64,000 nucleotides of DNA from Colwellia psychrerythraea 34H (GTDB lineage Bacteria > Pseudomonadota > Gammaproteobacteria > Enterobacterales > Alteromonadaceae): the NCBI RefSeq assembly GCF_000012325.1, contig NC_003910.7, forward strand, positions 5,208,001-5,272,000. Direction: 5' to 3'. Positions 35,944-45,576 of the stretch are shown here, in pieces. Positions within the stretch are counted from its first letter, which is position 1; each line of letters opens with the position of its first letter. The notes beneath the pieces are model-generated. The model was not told the origin of the DNA. It searched no databases and saw only the letters and a program-made list of their open reading frames with translations. The position numbers were made by a program, and so were the translations under genes.

Positions 35944-38544
35944 TTAAGCTTCTTCAGCTACGGCTTCTTTTTCAGTTGCGTCGATAAATTTAACATCAAT
36001 TTTTTCTTGTCCACGTGCAGGACGAATTTGTTCGCGTTCAGTCACAAATTGGATGTTACTATCACTTTTATCTGAGTTAACAAATGGTTGGAAACGTTTT
36101 AATGCTTCTGGATCTTCAATAGTTGTTTTCCATTCACATTGATAGGTACCAACAATGGCTTTCATTTGTGTTTCTAACGCATCATTTAGGCCTAAGCTGT
36201 CATTGATGATAACGTCTTGTAAGTAAGCTAAACCGCCCTCTAAGTTGTCGATCCAAGTTGATGTACGTTGTAATCTGTCGCCCGTTTGTACGTAGAACAT
36301 CAAGATACGGTCAACATATTTAACTAAGGTTTCATCATCTAAATCCGTGGCGAATAAATCACCGTGGCGAGGTTTCATACCACCGTTACCAGCAACGTAT
36401 AAGTTCCAACCATTATCTGTTGCGATTATGCCGATATCTTTACCTTGTGCTTCAGCACACTCACGAGTACAACCCGACACGCCGAACTTAATCTTATGCG
36501 GAGCACGTAAACCTTTGTATCTGTGCTCTAAGTCGATAGCCATGCTCATGCTGTCTTGAACGCCGTAACGACACCAAGTAGAACCAACACATGATTTAAC
36601 CGTACGTAATGATTTACCGTAGGCATGACCTGTTTCAAAACCAGCATCGACTAATTCTTTCCAAATTGGCGGTAATTGCTCAACACGTGCGCCGAATAAA
36701 TCAACCCGTGCGCCACCGGTAATTTTGGTATAAAGATTATATTTTTTAGCTACTTCACCTAATACGATAAGTTTGTCAGGGGTAATTTCACCGCCAGCAA
36801 TTCGAGGAACAACTGAGTAGGTACCATCTTTTTGCATGTTACCAAGGTAGGTATCGTTAGTATCTTGTAGAGATAAATGAGGTTTTTTAAGAATGTAGTC
36901 ATTCCATACAGAAGCAAGCACAGAGCCAGCTACCGGTTTACAAATTTCACAACCTAGACCACGACCATGTTTTTCAAGTAGCTCGTCGAAGGTTTTGATT
37001 TTTCCAACACTAACAATGTCGTATATTTCTTGACGTGAATAAGCAAAATGCTCACAAATGTCTTTCTTAACTTCAACACCGCGTTTTTCAAATTCGTTAT
37101 CAGCAACGCTTTTAACCAAGGCAGCACAGCCACCACAACCAGAGCCGGCTTTAGTACAGCTTTTAACATCGCCAACGGTCATCGCGCCTGCATCAATAGA
37201 AGCAATAATGTCGCCTTTAGTGACGTTATGACATGAACAAATGGTTGCCGTATCAGGTAAGGCATCAACACCTAATGTCGGCTTATCAGCAGCCATTGGT
37301 AAGATAAGACCTTCTGGAGACTCAGGTAATTCAATGGCATTAAGCATATATTGCAATAAGGTATCGTATTCACTGGTATCACCAATAAGCACAGCACCTA
37401 GTAAGGATTTTTTATCCGAAGAGACTACTATTTTCTTATAAACACCTTCAGGTTGATTTTCGTAAGTGTAGGTTAATGCACCTTCAGTTTTACCGTGAGC
37501 ATCACCAATTGAGCCAACTTCTACGCCCATGAGTTTTAACTTAGTACTCATATCCGCACCCGTAAACTCAGCAATTTCTCCGTTTTCACCATTTCCTTCA
37601 TTAGTAAAGCCAGCAATGTGTTTGGCGACAACTTTAGCCATAGCATAACCCGGTGCAACTAAACCAAAGATAAAGTTATTCCATAAAGCACATTCACCAA
37701 TGGCGTAAATATTTTCGTCTGAGGTTTGACACTGATTGTTAACAACAATACCGCCACGCTCACCTAAAGTAAGGTCAAATTCACGTGCAAGGTTGTCATA
37801 CGGGCGAATACCTGCAGAAAATAAAATTAGATCGGTTTCTAATTCAGTCTCGTCACTAAAACATAATTTATAGCGGCTAGTATTGCCTTTTTCGATTACG
37901 CTTGTCGCTTTAGAGGTGTGAACTTGTACACCTAAGTCTTCAATTTTTTGTCTTAATAAACGACCGCCACCACCATCAATTTGAACACCCATTAATTGTG
38001 GGGCAAATTCAACAACGTGTGTTTGTAGACCTAATTGCTTGATAGCGTTTGCCGCTTCAAGACCTAATAAACCACCACCAATAACCACGCCGACTTTGCT
38101 TTCTTTAGCGCTAGCGGCGATGTCTTCTAAATCATCAATAGTACGATAAACTAAACAATGATCTTGGTCCTTACCAGGAATGGGAGGAACAAATGGGTAC
38201 GAGCCGGTAGCTAAAATTAATTTATCATAATGATAAGTTTCGCCACTTTCAGTCGTCACATATTGAACGATTTTATCAATCAGGATCACTTTAGCATTGG
38301 TTTTAAAGGTCACCCCTAAGGCTTCATAATGTTCCGGTGTAGTCATTGCTAAATCGTCAGCAGTTTTACCACCAAAATATTCCGATAAGTGAACTCTATC
38401 GTAAGCTAAGCGAGACTCCGCTGAGAGCACTGTTATTTGATAGTTTGGATTTTTAGCCATTTCCTCAACAAAGTGATGGCCAACCATGCCGTTACCTACC
38501 ACAACAATATTAGTTTTAGTTAATAGCTGTTTATCTGTATTCAT
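35944..38544 (-). CDS. nirB: Nitrite reductase (NADH) large subunit
   Basis: An 866-residue cytoplasmic enzyme that reduces nitrite to ammonium with NADH. The N-terminal FAD/NAD(P)H-binding domain shows VVVGNGMVGHHFVEE and a second nucleotide motif VVIGGGLLGLEAA. The BFD-like [2Fe-2S] domain follows (CSCHNVTKGDI ... GCGGC). The C-terminal half is the siroheme/[4Fe-4S] sulfite-reductase fold, with cluster cysteines in SCVGSTWCRYG and FGVSGCTRECAEAQGKDIG. I choose ATG 38544 because AGGA lies eight bases upstream; an in-frame TTG at 38562 is less likely. It leads the nirB-nirD-nasA operon and is preceded by a sigma-54 promoter and NtrC dyad. Confidence 0.97.
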   Translation of the reverse strand: MNTDKQLLTKTNIVVVGNGMVGHHFVEEMAKNPNYQITVLSAESRLAYDRVHLSEYFGGKTADDLAMTTPEHYEALGVTFKTNAKVILIDKIVQYVTTESGETYHYDKLILATGSYPFVPPIPGKDQDHCLVYRTIDDLEDIAASAKESKVGVVIGGGLLGLEAANAIKQLGLQTHVVEFAPQLMGVQIDGGGGRLLRQKIEDLGVQVHTSKATSVIEKGNTSRYKLCFSDETELETDLILFSAGIRPYDNLAREFDLTLGERGGIVVNNQCQTSDENIYAIGECALWNNFIFGLVAPGYAMAKVVAKHIAGFTNEGNGENGEIAEFTGADMSTKLKLMGVEVGSIGDAHGKTEGALTYTYENQPEGVYKKIVVSSDKKSLLGAVLIGDTSEYDTLLQYMLNAIELPESPEGLILPMAADKPTLGVDALPDTATICSCHNVTKGDIIASIDAGAMTVGDVKSCTKAGSGCGGCAALVKSVADNEFEKRGVEVKKDICEHFAYSRQEIYDIVSVGKIKTFDELLEKHGRGLGCEICKPVAGSVLASVWNDYILKKPHLSLQDTNDTYLGNMQKDGTYSVVPRIAGGEITPDKLIVLGEVAKKYNLYTKITGGARVDLFGARVEQLPPIWKELVDAGFETGHAYGKSLRTVKSCVGSTWCRYGVQDSMSMAIDLEHRYKGLRAPHKIKFGVSGCTRECAEAQGKDIGIIATDNGWNLYVAGNGGMKPRHGDLFATDLDDETLVKYVDRILMFYVQTGDRLQRTSTWIDNLEGGLAYLQDVIINDSLGLNDALETQMKAIVGTYQCEWKTTIEDPEALKRFQPFVNSDKSDSNIQFVTEREQIRPARGQEKIDVKFIDATEKEAVAEEA

Positions 38545-38636
38545 AAGGACGATCCTACTCAAAATGCGGGAATAAAATAAAACCGTTTAGCAAAGACACA
38601 CTATTAACATGGTTTTATTCAAGATGCGTTTAGTAG

Positions 38637-38653
38637 AGCAAGCTAGATGCCAA
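38637..38653 (-). promoter_or_regulatory. Sigma-54 promoter of nirB-nirD-nasA
   Basis: On the minus strand TTGGCATCTAGCTTGCT matches the -24/-12 consensus TGGCAY-N5-TTGCT with exact GG-N10-GC spacing. Transcription would begin near 38626, leaving a leader of about 80 bases before the nirB ATG. Nearly the same sequence stands upstream of narK. Confidence 0.87.
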
Positions 38654-38737
38654 CATATTTTTTTCAATAAAAACAATTATTTAATGCCAGTTGCATCCTA
38701 GGAAATCACCCCTTTGCACTAGGGTGAATATTATTTA

Positions 38738-38752
38738 GCACTCGGACGGTGC
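38738..38752. promoter_or_regulatory. NtrC-type binding site upstream of nirB
   Basis: GCACTCGGACGGTGC fits GCACY-N5-RGTGC, the NtrC (NRI) dyad. Its centre is about 100 bases upstream of the sigma-54 element, a normal enhancer distance. A further GCACT half-site is at 38716. Confidence 0.8.
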
Positions 38753-38791
38753 AGCGTTCTCACAAAAGGTAAACAAGCTGAACGTGGGTCA

Positions 38792-38826
38792 AGAAATGAC
38801 TATTGAGTGATTCAATAGTCATTTCT
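38792..38826. repeat. Perfect 15-bp inverted repeat in the nirB upstream region
   Basis: AGAAATGACTATTGA and its exact complement TCAATAGTCATTTCT flank a 5-base loop. No T tract follows on the minus strand, so it is not a classical terminator for the upstream GGDEF-EAL gene, though it may serve as one or as a protein-binding site. The rest of 38545-38955 holds the nirB regulatory elements and no gene. Confidence 0.7.
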
Positions 38827-38955
38827 CTTGATGATGAATGGGTTAATATTATCGAGGCGATATTTTGTAGATAGTATTTAAGTAAGCCTAATAGAGTGAC
38901 TTTTAACTAATCGAAAAAGTGATATAGCCCAGGCACTCTGAAACATGCGTCTTGA

Positions 38956-41721
38956 TTAAGTCATTGTCGTTGATTCAGTCCAGACGCCGTTAGCATATTT
39001 CCCTTTTTTGGACTCGCTGAAGTTTTTAATAAACTCGCTGGCTGGTATAGGTCTTCCCGTATAATAACCTTGCACATAATCACACTTTTCGGCTTGTAGA
39101 TAATGCAGTTGCTCTTCGGTTTCAACACCTTCAGCAAGTACATGCAATCCTAACGAGTGACTCATTTGAATAATAGCGGTGGTAATAGATTTACTATCAT
39201 CGTCATTCTCAAGGTCTGAAATAAAACTACGATCTATTTTCACCTTTTGGATCGGAAAACGCTTCAAATAACTTAGTGAGGAATAACCGGTACCAAAATC
39301 ATCCATCGCCAACTGAAAGCCTGCATCGTGCAAGGCTTGCATTGTCTCGATAGCTTGATCGACATTATCCATCACCGCACCCTCTGTGATTTCAAGTTCG
39401 ATAAGCTCTGCGCTAACATCATGTTGCGCAAGAATCATTAACATATGCTGTAAAAGATCTTTACGCCTAAATTGCACAGGAGAAATATTAATCGCCACCT
39501 TAAAGACTGTAATCCCCGCATTCAAAAAGTTTTTTATTTCGCGGCATGCCTGCGCTAAGACCCAATCACCCAATTCATTGATCAATCCACTCTTCTCGGC
39601 AACTGCAATAAATTGATCCGGAGGAATCATGCCCTTCTCAGGATGATGCCATCTGATGAGCGCTTCCGCTCCAACCAAGATATTTTGGTCGATAGTAAAG
39701 AGCGGTTGGTAATAGAGTTCAAAATGCTCTTTAGTCAAAGACTCAGCTAAGTCAGTCAAAACTTCCTTATTTCTTTGCAATCTTGCATTCATTTCACTGG
39801 TAAAAAAGCGGACTGTATTTCTGCCATCATCCTTCGCCTGATACATAGCAATATCGGCATTGCGTAGTAATTCCTCACTATTAGCTGCATCGTCAGGATA
39901 AATAGTGATTCCAATACTACTACCCATATTAATATTGTTTCCGTTAATTTCTATTGGTGTTTTCAATAACGAGTTGAGCCGCTGAGCGAAGGTTACCGCA
40001 TCTTCAATTGTATTAACTTTAGTGATAATAAAAGCAAACTCATCACCCCCTAGGCGCGCTACCGTATCAGTCTTTCGCCCGGTGCAAGAGAGTCTTAACG
40101 AAACCTGCTTTAATAATTCATCACCAGCGTCATGACCCATGGTGTCATTGATGATCTTGAAATTGTCTAGATCCATAAAAAATACGGCAAATTTATGTTG
40201 GTGACGGTCAGACAGTGCTATCGCCTGTTCCAGCCGATCCTGAAATAATAGTCTATTAGGCAAACCCGTCAGCGGATCATGTAGCGCCAGATGTTTTAAT
40301 TGATATTCTGCCTGCTTACGTTCATTGATCTGTAATTTTAGATCTCGGTTGTTACTATCTAGCGCCATTTTAGACTGATTAAAGTGGTAAGCCAGCAGAC
40401 CAAATTCATCCTGTCTGCGGTCATCGAGCAATTCTGGGTAAACCTGCCCACCTTCAGTAACTGGCCGTTGCAGCTGATTAACCATTTGATAAATAGGCAT
40501 AATTAAACTGCGTCGACAATAAATAAAACCCAAAAAAGCCGCAATAATCATGATTGCGATGAGCAACATTAAGATCAGGTTTGATACCTTACTTGCGCTA
40601 TTTATCGCCACCATTTGCGGGGTGACCACAACAACCTTCCACAACGTTTTTGGTATAATAAATACCGATACATTCACTGCTTCACCAAGTAGAAAATCTT
40701 GCTTACTTATCACTGAAATAGTCTTAGTATTACGATGAGAACTCTGATCTGGCATAGTTGACATATTGGCAACAATTAATTGCGCGTCTAAGGGAGATAT
40801 TTGCTTACTTTGTTCGGTAATATTTGCAGCCGGTACTCTTGTTTTGTCTGCTATAGACTGAATCAAAGATTGGTTTATCTCAGTTAAGATTTCGGCAATA
40901 GGTTGGAAGGACTCAAGCTTTTCAGCCAGTTGATTTACTGTAATATATTCTTGAGTTAAGTGATTACTATCTCGATTGGCTACTTTAGTTAACTCATCAT
41001 CAGGAAAAGACAAAAACTTATTATTACGGTCTACAGCATAAGCGTATCCTCTGAGTTTGGCACTACCTTGGTGTAATATACTCTTGAGTTGTTGAAGACT
41101 GACATCAACTGTTGCATTGCCCGAAAATACTTCTTGTTTGAACATGGCGACGGTACAAGTCACCATCGGCGCTAATGTATACGGGTCCATATAAGATTTA
41201 GACCAAAGGCATTCACCTTGTTTGCTATAACGACCTGGCACATACCATTCTTCATCATGATAACCTGTGCCCTCGACATCATTATATTGATCGAAGTATT
41301 GCAATTCCCCAAAATTGTCTCGACCCCAAAAGAAGCTCCGTCGCACTACACCAAGGGTGAACTGTTGAGGCTCAGGCCACACGCCACCGCCAGCAATAAT
41401 GTCTTGGTATTCTTTCATATTCAGCATTTGAGGAATAACTTTGTAGAATAGCTGTGGGTCTTGAGGCCAAGTTTCCCCTGCTGCGGCCAAATGTCGGGTT
41501 AAGGTTTCTGCGATACTAATGCGTTGGGATATCTCTGAGACTATGTGCGAACCAATCTCGTCGATCGACTCTTTGTTTTTATTGACTAGGTAATTTTTAA
41601 CCACGAGGTCAACCACCATATAGGTCGCCGCAGTCATCACTAAAAACAACAGACTCATACCAAAAGAAAACTTAAACAAAATAGTATTTTTGGCTTTTAC
41701 AATAGCTCTAATAGAAGACAT
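38956..41721 (-). CDS. dCache-HAMP-GGDEF-EAL bifunctional c-di-GMP protein
   Basis: A 921-residue inner-membrane protein. A membrane segment at about 18-40 and another near 390-412 enclose a large periplasmic dCache sensor (GVWPEPQQFTLGVVRRSFFW, SYMDPYTLAPMVTCTVA). A HAMP-like linker, a GGDEF domain (RLGGDEFAFI near 555) and an EAL domain (GAEALIRWHHPEKG near 687, ELEITEGAV, DDFGTGYSSLSYLKRFP) follow. Both catalytic signatures are intact, so it may make or degrade c-di-GMP depending on signal. dCache domains usually bind amino acids or other small molecules. I choose ATG 41721, eight bases after AAGG, over the GTG at 41730. It lies between the two NtrC/sigma-54-controlled nitrate loci but has no such promoter itself. 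Confidence 0.93.
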   Translation of the reverse strand: MSSIRAIVKAKNTILFKFSFGMSLLFLVMTAATYMVVDLVVKNYLVNKNKESIDEIGSHIVSEISQRISIAETLTRHLAAAGETWPQDPQLFYKVIPQMLNMKEYQDIIAGGGVWPEPQQFTLGVVRRSFFWGRDNFGELQYFDQYNDVEGTGYHDEEWYVPGRYSKQGECLWSKSYMDPYTLAPMVTCTVAMFKQEVFSGNATVDVSLQQLKSILHQGSAKLRGYAYAVDRNNKFLSFPDDELTKVANRDSNHLTQEYITVNQLAEKLESFQPIAEILTEINQSLIQSIADKTRVPAANITEQSKQISPLDAQLIVANMSTMPDQSSHRNTKTISVISKQDFLLGEAVNVSVFIIPKTLWKVVVVTPQMVAINSASKVSNLILMLLIAIMIIAAFLGFIYCRRSLIMPIYQMVNQLQRPVTEGGQVYPELLDDRRQDEFGLLAYHFNQSKMALDSNNRDLKLQINERKQAEYQLKHLALHDPLTGLPNRLLFQDRLEQAIALSDRHQHKFAVFFMDLDNFKIINDTMGHDAGDELLKQVSLRLSCTGRKTDTVARLGGDEFAFIITKVNTIEDAVTFAQRLNSLLKTPIEINGNNINMGSSIGITIYPDDAANSEELLRNADIAMYQAKDDGRNTVRFFTSEMNARLQRNKEVLTDLAESLTKEHFELYYQPLFTIDQNILVGAEALIRWHHPEKGMIPPDQFIAVAEKSGLINELGDWVLAQACREIKNFLNAGITVFKVAINISPVQFRRKDLLQHMLMILAQHDVSAELIELEITEGAVMDNVDQAIETMQALHDAGFQLAMDDFGTGYSSLSYLKRFPIQKVKIDRSFISDLENDDDSKSITTAIIQMSHSLGLHVLAEGVETEEQLHYLQAEKCDYVQGYYTGRPIPASEFIKNFSESKKGKYANGVWTESTTMT

Positions 41722-41998
41722 CCTTTTCACCTTGGCACTAGAAACATTAATAATAAGAATTGAAGTTCCTCTTCAATTTAAAGCGAATAATTACTTTAAT
41801 TTTCAGATACTCTGTGCCTAAACCTAGCTTAAATAATTTTATTTCTCAAGCGTATTGAGTATTATTTACCACTTGGCAACGCAAGCACTGTCCACCACTC
41901 GTTGTTAATTCAATGCAGGATGACAAACTTACAGTGAGAGTAAAAATAGATGATAAAACTTAAAAGCTTAATGAGTTAAACCATCAATTCATTGTTCA

Positions 41999-43831
41999 TT
42001 AGAAAAATATCGTTGATAACCATAAGATAAAAAATAACGCGGTAGCTCCTTGCCAAAACAATACCGGATTACGCTGTAAGATAGGCTGACTTTTATATTC
42101 TTCCAATGCCGAAGCCGTCGGTTTGCTTAAATCAGCTTTAAATTCAGAATACGCCTGTAAACGAAACTTAGGATCGGCTTGTGTCGCTTTTGACAGCACC
42201 ATATCAAGCCAGAAAGGTAAATCGCTGCGAAATTGTCTAATACTACGATACTGCCACTGTGAATAATTTTCTACGCGACTTTTTTCGTCATCAACAGTGT
42301 AGCTGTGCATATCAGCTCTTTGCATCGGCTTGTAAGGCAATTCTCCACAAAGCATTTCATAGGTGATAACGCCTAAGGAAAATAAATCGCTTTGGTGGTC
42401 AGCATGTAAAGTTAATAAGGTTTCTGGTGCGATATAATTCAATGTGCCTTGTGGCACAGTTTCGGTAACAACATCATTATTTTCAGCCAGTGATGCAATA
42501 AGCGCAGTGCCATAGTCAATGAGAAAAACCTTGCCGTAAGAATCAATCATTATGTTGTCAGGCTTTAAATCCCGATGAATAACTTCTAAGCGCTGAAATG
42601 AACGTAAGGCGATAATAATTTGCCCGACAATATCACGTACTTGTGCAAGATTAGGTTTTGGATTATCAAACATCCATTGCCCTAATGTTTGGCCATCAAT
42701 ATATTCGCAAATATGATAAAGAAAGCGACTATTCTCGCTGCCACGTTTTATTTTCATCACATGACTATTGCTTAACCTTTCCCCTAGCCAAGCTTCACGT
42801 ATGAAACCTTGTAAATAACTACTATCATCAGCGAGGTTTTTTGAAGGAACCTTAAGAACACAAGGCTCAGACTCATTAGGGTGTTTCGCTAAATATAAAT
42901 GTGACCGAATGCTGGCATGAATAACTTTGCAAATTTCATAGTCATCAATACTATTACCAACCGCTAACGCTGGTGGTATCGCTTTATTTAACAGTTCTCG
43001 TTCAATTTCGACTAACGCCCTATTAGGCGTACCGCCGATATAAACTAATAAACAGCTGACATTATCTTTACTACCCTTCTTTATCGCTAATTCCGTCAGT
43101 AATTTCGCCATCTGCTCTAACGCTTGCGTGCTAGGCGACTGTGGCAATTGATTTAACTGTTTTTTTATTTGTTGAGCTGATAAATATTCATGAACGCCAT
43201 CGCAAGTAAGTACAAAAATATCACCCGCTTGAATAGCAACTTGCTGCACATCAACTTGCAATCGATGATCAGCGCCCAAAGCTCGGGTTAACACACTATG
43301 AGATGGTCCCTGCTTTTGTTGATGGTCCTTAGTTAGTACTTCTAGCTCGTGTTGCCGATACTGGCTGATACGCGTATCACCGACATGAAAAATATAGGCG
43401 GTAGACGATTTGACTATCAATGCTGAAAAGGTTGTTAACCATTGTAATGTGTAACCAGAAACCGCATCGGTTTGTGCATATAACCATTGATTTAAGCTAG
43501 ATAACACCTTACTAGCAGACTTTTGTGTTGACCACGTTTGCGGCGTTGCGTAATAGTCATTAATAAATTGTGTCACTGATAATTGCGCTGCCTCCGCTGC
43601 TTTACTGGCACTTGATACACCATCAGCAATGACAGCAACAACACCTTTAGCCGTTAATTCTGCATCTTTGGGCACTAGTGAAGCAAAAGCATCTTCATTG
43701 GTTGCTTTTATACCCGCATTACTATGACCGCCCAAAAACACCTGTAATTTTGCCTGTGTTAGCGGTATTGCTGGCGTTAAAGGAGGCGCCTGAGCAGCTT
43801 GTTTTGTATAAGCGTTTTGATCAGTTTTCAT
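41999..43831 (-). CDS. PP2C phosphatase-Ser/Thr protein kinase fusion, membrane anchored
   Basis: A 610-residue fusion of opposing activities. Residues about 30-268 form a PP2C phosphatase with metal aspartates Asp47, Asp70 (VIADGVSS), Asp211 (LTCDGVHE) and Asp256 (GSKDNVS). Residues about 298-570 form a Hanks-type kinase with VLK (Lys327), the catalytic loop VIHRDLKPDNIMID (Asp421), the metal loop as IDYG rather than DFG, and GTLNYIAPE. The glycine-rich loop is degenerate (CKVIHASIRSHLYLAKH). A C-terminal hydrophobic segment (about 590-610) anchors it in the inner membrane. It lies 106 bases downstream of narK on the same strand and probably shares its sigma-54 promoter. It may reversibly phosphorylate NarK or a reductase; that is inference. 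GAGGG precedes the ATG. Confidence 0.93.
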   Translation of the reverse strand: MKTDQNAYTKQAAQAPPLTPAIPLTQAKLQVFLGGHSNAGIKATNEDAFASLVPKDAELTAKGVVAVIADGVSSASKAAEAAQLSVTQFINDYYATPQTWSTQKSASKVLSSLNQWLYAQTDAVSGYTLQWLTTFSALIVKSSTAYIFHVGDTRISQYRQHELEVLTKDHQQKQGPSHSVLTRALGADHRLQVDVQQVAIQAGDIFVLTCDGVHEYLSAQQIKKQLNQLPQSPSTQALEQMAKLLTELAIKKGSKDNVSCLLVYIGGTPNRALVEIERELLNKAIPPALAVGNSIDDYEICKVIHASIRSHLYLAKHPNESEPCVLKVPSKNLADDSSYLQGFIREAWLGERLSNSHVMKIKRGSENSRFLYHICEYIDGQTLGQWMFDNPKPNLAQVRDIVGQIIIALRSFQRLEVIHRDLKPDNIMIDSYGKVFLIDYGTALIASLAENNDVVTETVPQGTLNYIAPETLLTLHADHQSDLFSLGVITYEMLCGELPYKPMQRADMHSYTVDDEKSRVENYSQWQYRSIRQFRSDLPFWLDMVLSKATQADPKFRLQAYSEFKADLSKPTASALEEYKSQPILQRNPVLFWQGATALFFILWLSTIFF

Positions 43832-43848
43832 TTATACCCTCTTTGAGC

Positions 43849-43870
43849 TTATACCAAACGGATTACCATC
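43849..43870. repeat. Orphan end of the intergenic repeat family
   Basis: TTATACCAAACGGATTACC matches the left end of the 268-270 bp repeats. It sits between narK and the kinase/phosphatase gene with no matching right end. Confidence 0.4.
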
Positions 43871-43937
43871 AGCCTAATCACGATATTTTATCATTATGAA
43901 AAAAGTCATGACTAAACTGCTGATAAATGGGACGCCA

Positions 43938-45419
43938 TTATTTAACTTGAATTAACTCTACTGTACCGTCTTCTCGAATCTCGGTAATTGACCCTTTTGG
44001 CTCTTGCATAAAGAGTAAAGTAACAAAACCTAATACCGCCGTTGCTGCAATGACTAAGAAAAAGGTTTGGTAGCTAACCATAGATAATACCGTTAAATAA
44101 ACCACAGCTCCGACATTACCATATGCTCCAGTCATGCCTGCTATTTGCCCCGTTAATCGACGCTTAATTAATGGGACTGCAGCAAATACCGCCCCCTCTC
44201 CTGCTTGTACAAAGAACGAACAAGCCATAGCAGTAATCACTGCCAACACCAGTGGCCAAGAACTATCAATTAATGCCATAGCAAGATAGCCAAGCGCTAA
44301 ACCTGCAGTTAATATCAATAAGGTTTTCTTACGGCCATATTTATCGCTTAACCAACCACCACCGGGTCTAGACATCAGATTCATAAAAGCATAAAGCGAT
44401 GCGAGCATGCCTGCATAAACCATATCTAAACTAAAGGTTTCTGCAAAAAATAATGGCAACATAGAAACTACTGCTAATTCAGAACCAAACGTTGCGAAAT
44501 ATAAGACATTCAGTACAGCCACTTGCTTGAACTGATACTGATGAATCTCAGGAACTTCTTCTTTAAATAAATGACCATTAACTTGGTAAGTTTTCCAAAC
44601 TTCAGCAATAAATAATATAACTAAAGAAACATATGCAATTATAGTCATATTGCTGGATAACAAACTCACACCTTGAGGTGATAATTTCCAAGTAAGTAAA
44701 GCTAACGCACCGTACATGGGTAATTTCATCAACAAGAGTAAGTAAAAATCGCCTACACTGGTCACTTCCATTGCGCCCGTTTGCGTCGGTTTAAAGTAGG
44801 TAGCACCTTTAGGCGTATCACTAACATTTGCATACCAAATGAAGCTAAAAAGTAAACTCATTAAACCAGTTAAAGCAACAGCATAACGCCAAGCGTCTTC
44901 AACGCCGAAGGTTTTACCTATATAGAGGGCTATTAAGGGTAACGACATTGCTGCGGCAGCAGAACCGAAATTTCCCCAGCCACCATAAAGTCCTTCCGCA
45001 GTACCGAGTTCATTAGCGGGAAACCATTCACTAACCAGTCGAATGCCAATAACAAAACCGGCCCCAATAAAGCCCAGTAAAAAACGAGCTAAGGCTGCTT
45101 GTTCAAAATTTTGCGATAAAGCAAACATAAAACAAGGCAAACTACATACGGCTAGCAGAACAGCAAAGGTTAGTCGAGGACCATATTTATCCGTTAACAT
45201 TCCAATGATAATGCGTGCAGGTATGGTTAATGCTACGTTTAAAATAAGCAGCGTTTTTATTTCACTACTGCTCAGCCCTAAACTATCCGCGATCACCGCC
45301 AATAACGGTGCATGGTTAAACCACACCATAAAGGTGATGAAAAAGGCCATCCAACTTAAATGTAGGATTTTCATTTTCCCAGTAAATGACCATAATTTAA
45401 TGCCAATTTCACTACTCAT
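43938..45419 (-). CDS. narK: Nitrate/nitrite transporter, MFS family
   Basis: A 493-residue inner-membrane permease with about twelve hydrophobic helices, of the NarK/NasA nitrate-nitrite porter family. The nitrate signature is visible in helix 5 (GIRLVSEWFPANELGTAEGL, GGWGNFGSAAAA), with a conserved Arg, and the second glycine-rich repeat occurs in the C-terminal half (QIAGMTGAYGNVGAVVYL). DKYGPR in the loop between helices 2 and 3 is the MFS motif. Cytoplasmic NasA and NirBD need nitrate uptake, so it is their transporter. AAGGAG precedes the ATG. A sigma-54 promoter and NtrC dyad nearly identical to those of nirB lie upstream. Confidence 0.94.
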   Translation of the reverse strand: MSSEIGIKLWSFTGKMKILHLSWMAFFITFMVWFNHAPLLAVIADSLGLSSSEIKTLLILNVALTIPARIIIGMLTDKYGPRLTFAVLLAVCSLPCFMFALSQNFEQAALARFLLGFIGAGFVIGIRLVSEWFPANELGTAEGLYGGWGNFGSAAAAMSLPLIALYIGKTFGVEDAWRYAVALTGLMSLLFSFIWYANVSDTPKGATYFKPTQTGAMEVTSVGDFYLLLLMKLPMYGALALLTWKLSPQGVSLLSSNMTIIAYVSLVILFIAEVWKTYQVNGHLFKEEVPEIHQYQFKQVAVLNVLYFATFGSELAVVSMLPLFFAETFSLDMVYAGMLASLYAFMNLMSRPGGGWLSDKYGRKKTLLILTAGLALGYLAMALIDSSWPLVLAVITAMACSFFVQAGEGAVFAAVPLIKRRLTGQIAGMTGAYGNVGAVVYLTVLSMVSYQTFFLVIAATAVLGFVTLLFMQEPKGSITEIREDGTVELIQVK

Positions 45420-45452
45420 TGTTTACTCCTTAAAGTTTATATAACTTTATAG

Positions 45453-45468
45453 AGCAAGCAAAATGCCA
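45453..45468 (-). promoter_or_regulatory. Sigma-54 promoter of narK
   Basis: On the minus strand TGGCATTTTGCTTGCT matches the -24/-12 consensus with exact GG-N10-GC spacing. It differs from the nirB promoter only in the spacer. The start site would be about 25 bases before the narK ATG. Confidence 0.87.
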
Positions 45469-45561
45469 GTAATCAATAATTATTTATAATCATATATATC
45501 ATAACGTTAGTACTAGGCACACTAGGGAAAGAAGGTGTTATATGCACTTTTATGGGGGGGC

Positions 45562-45576
45562 GCACCTAGACAGTGC
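45562..45576. promoter_or_regulatory. NtrC-type binding site upstream of narK
   Basis: GCACCTAGACAGTGC fits GCACY-N5-RGTGC, centred about 109 bases upstream of the sigma-54 element. A GCACT half-site (45544) lies further along. Same arrangement as at nirB. Confidence 0.8.
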
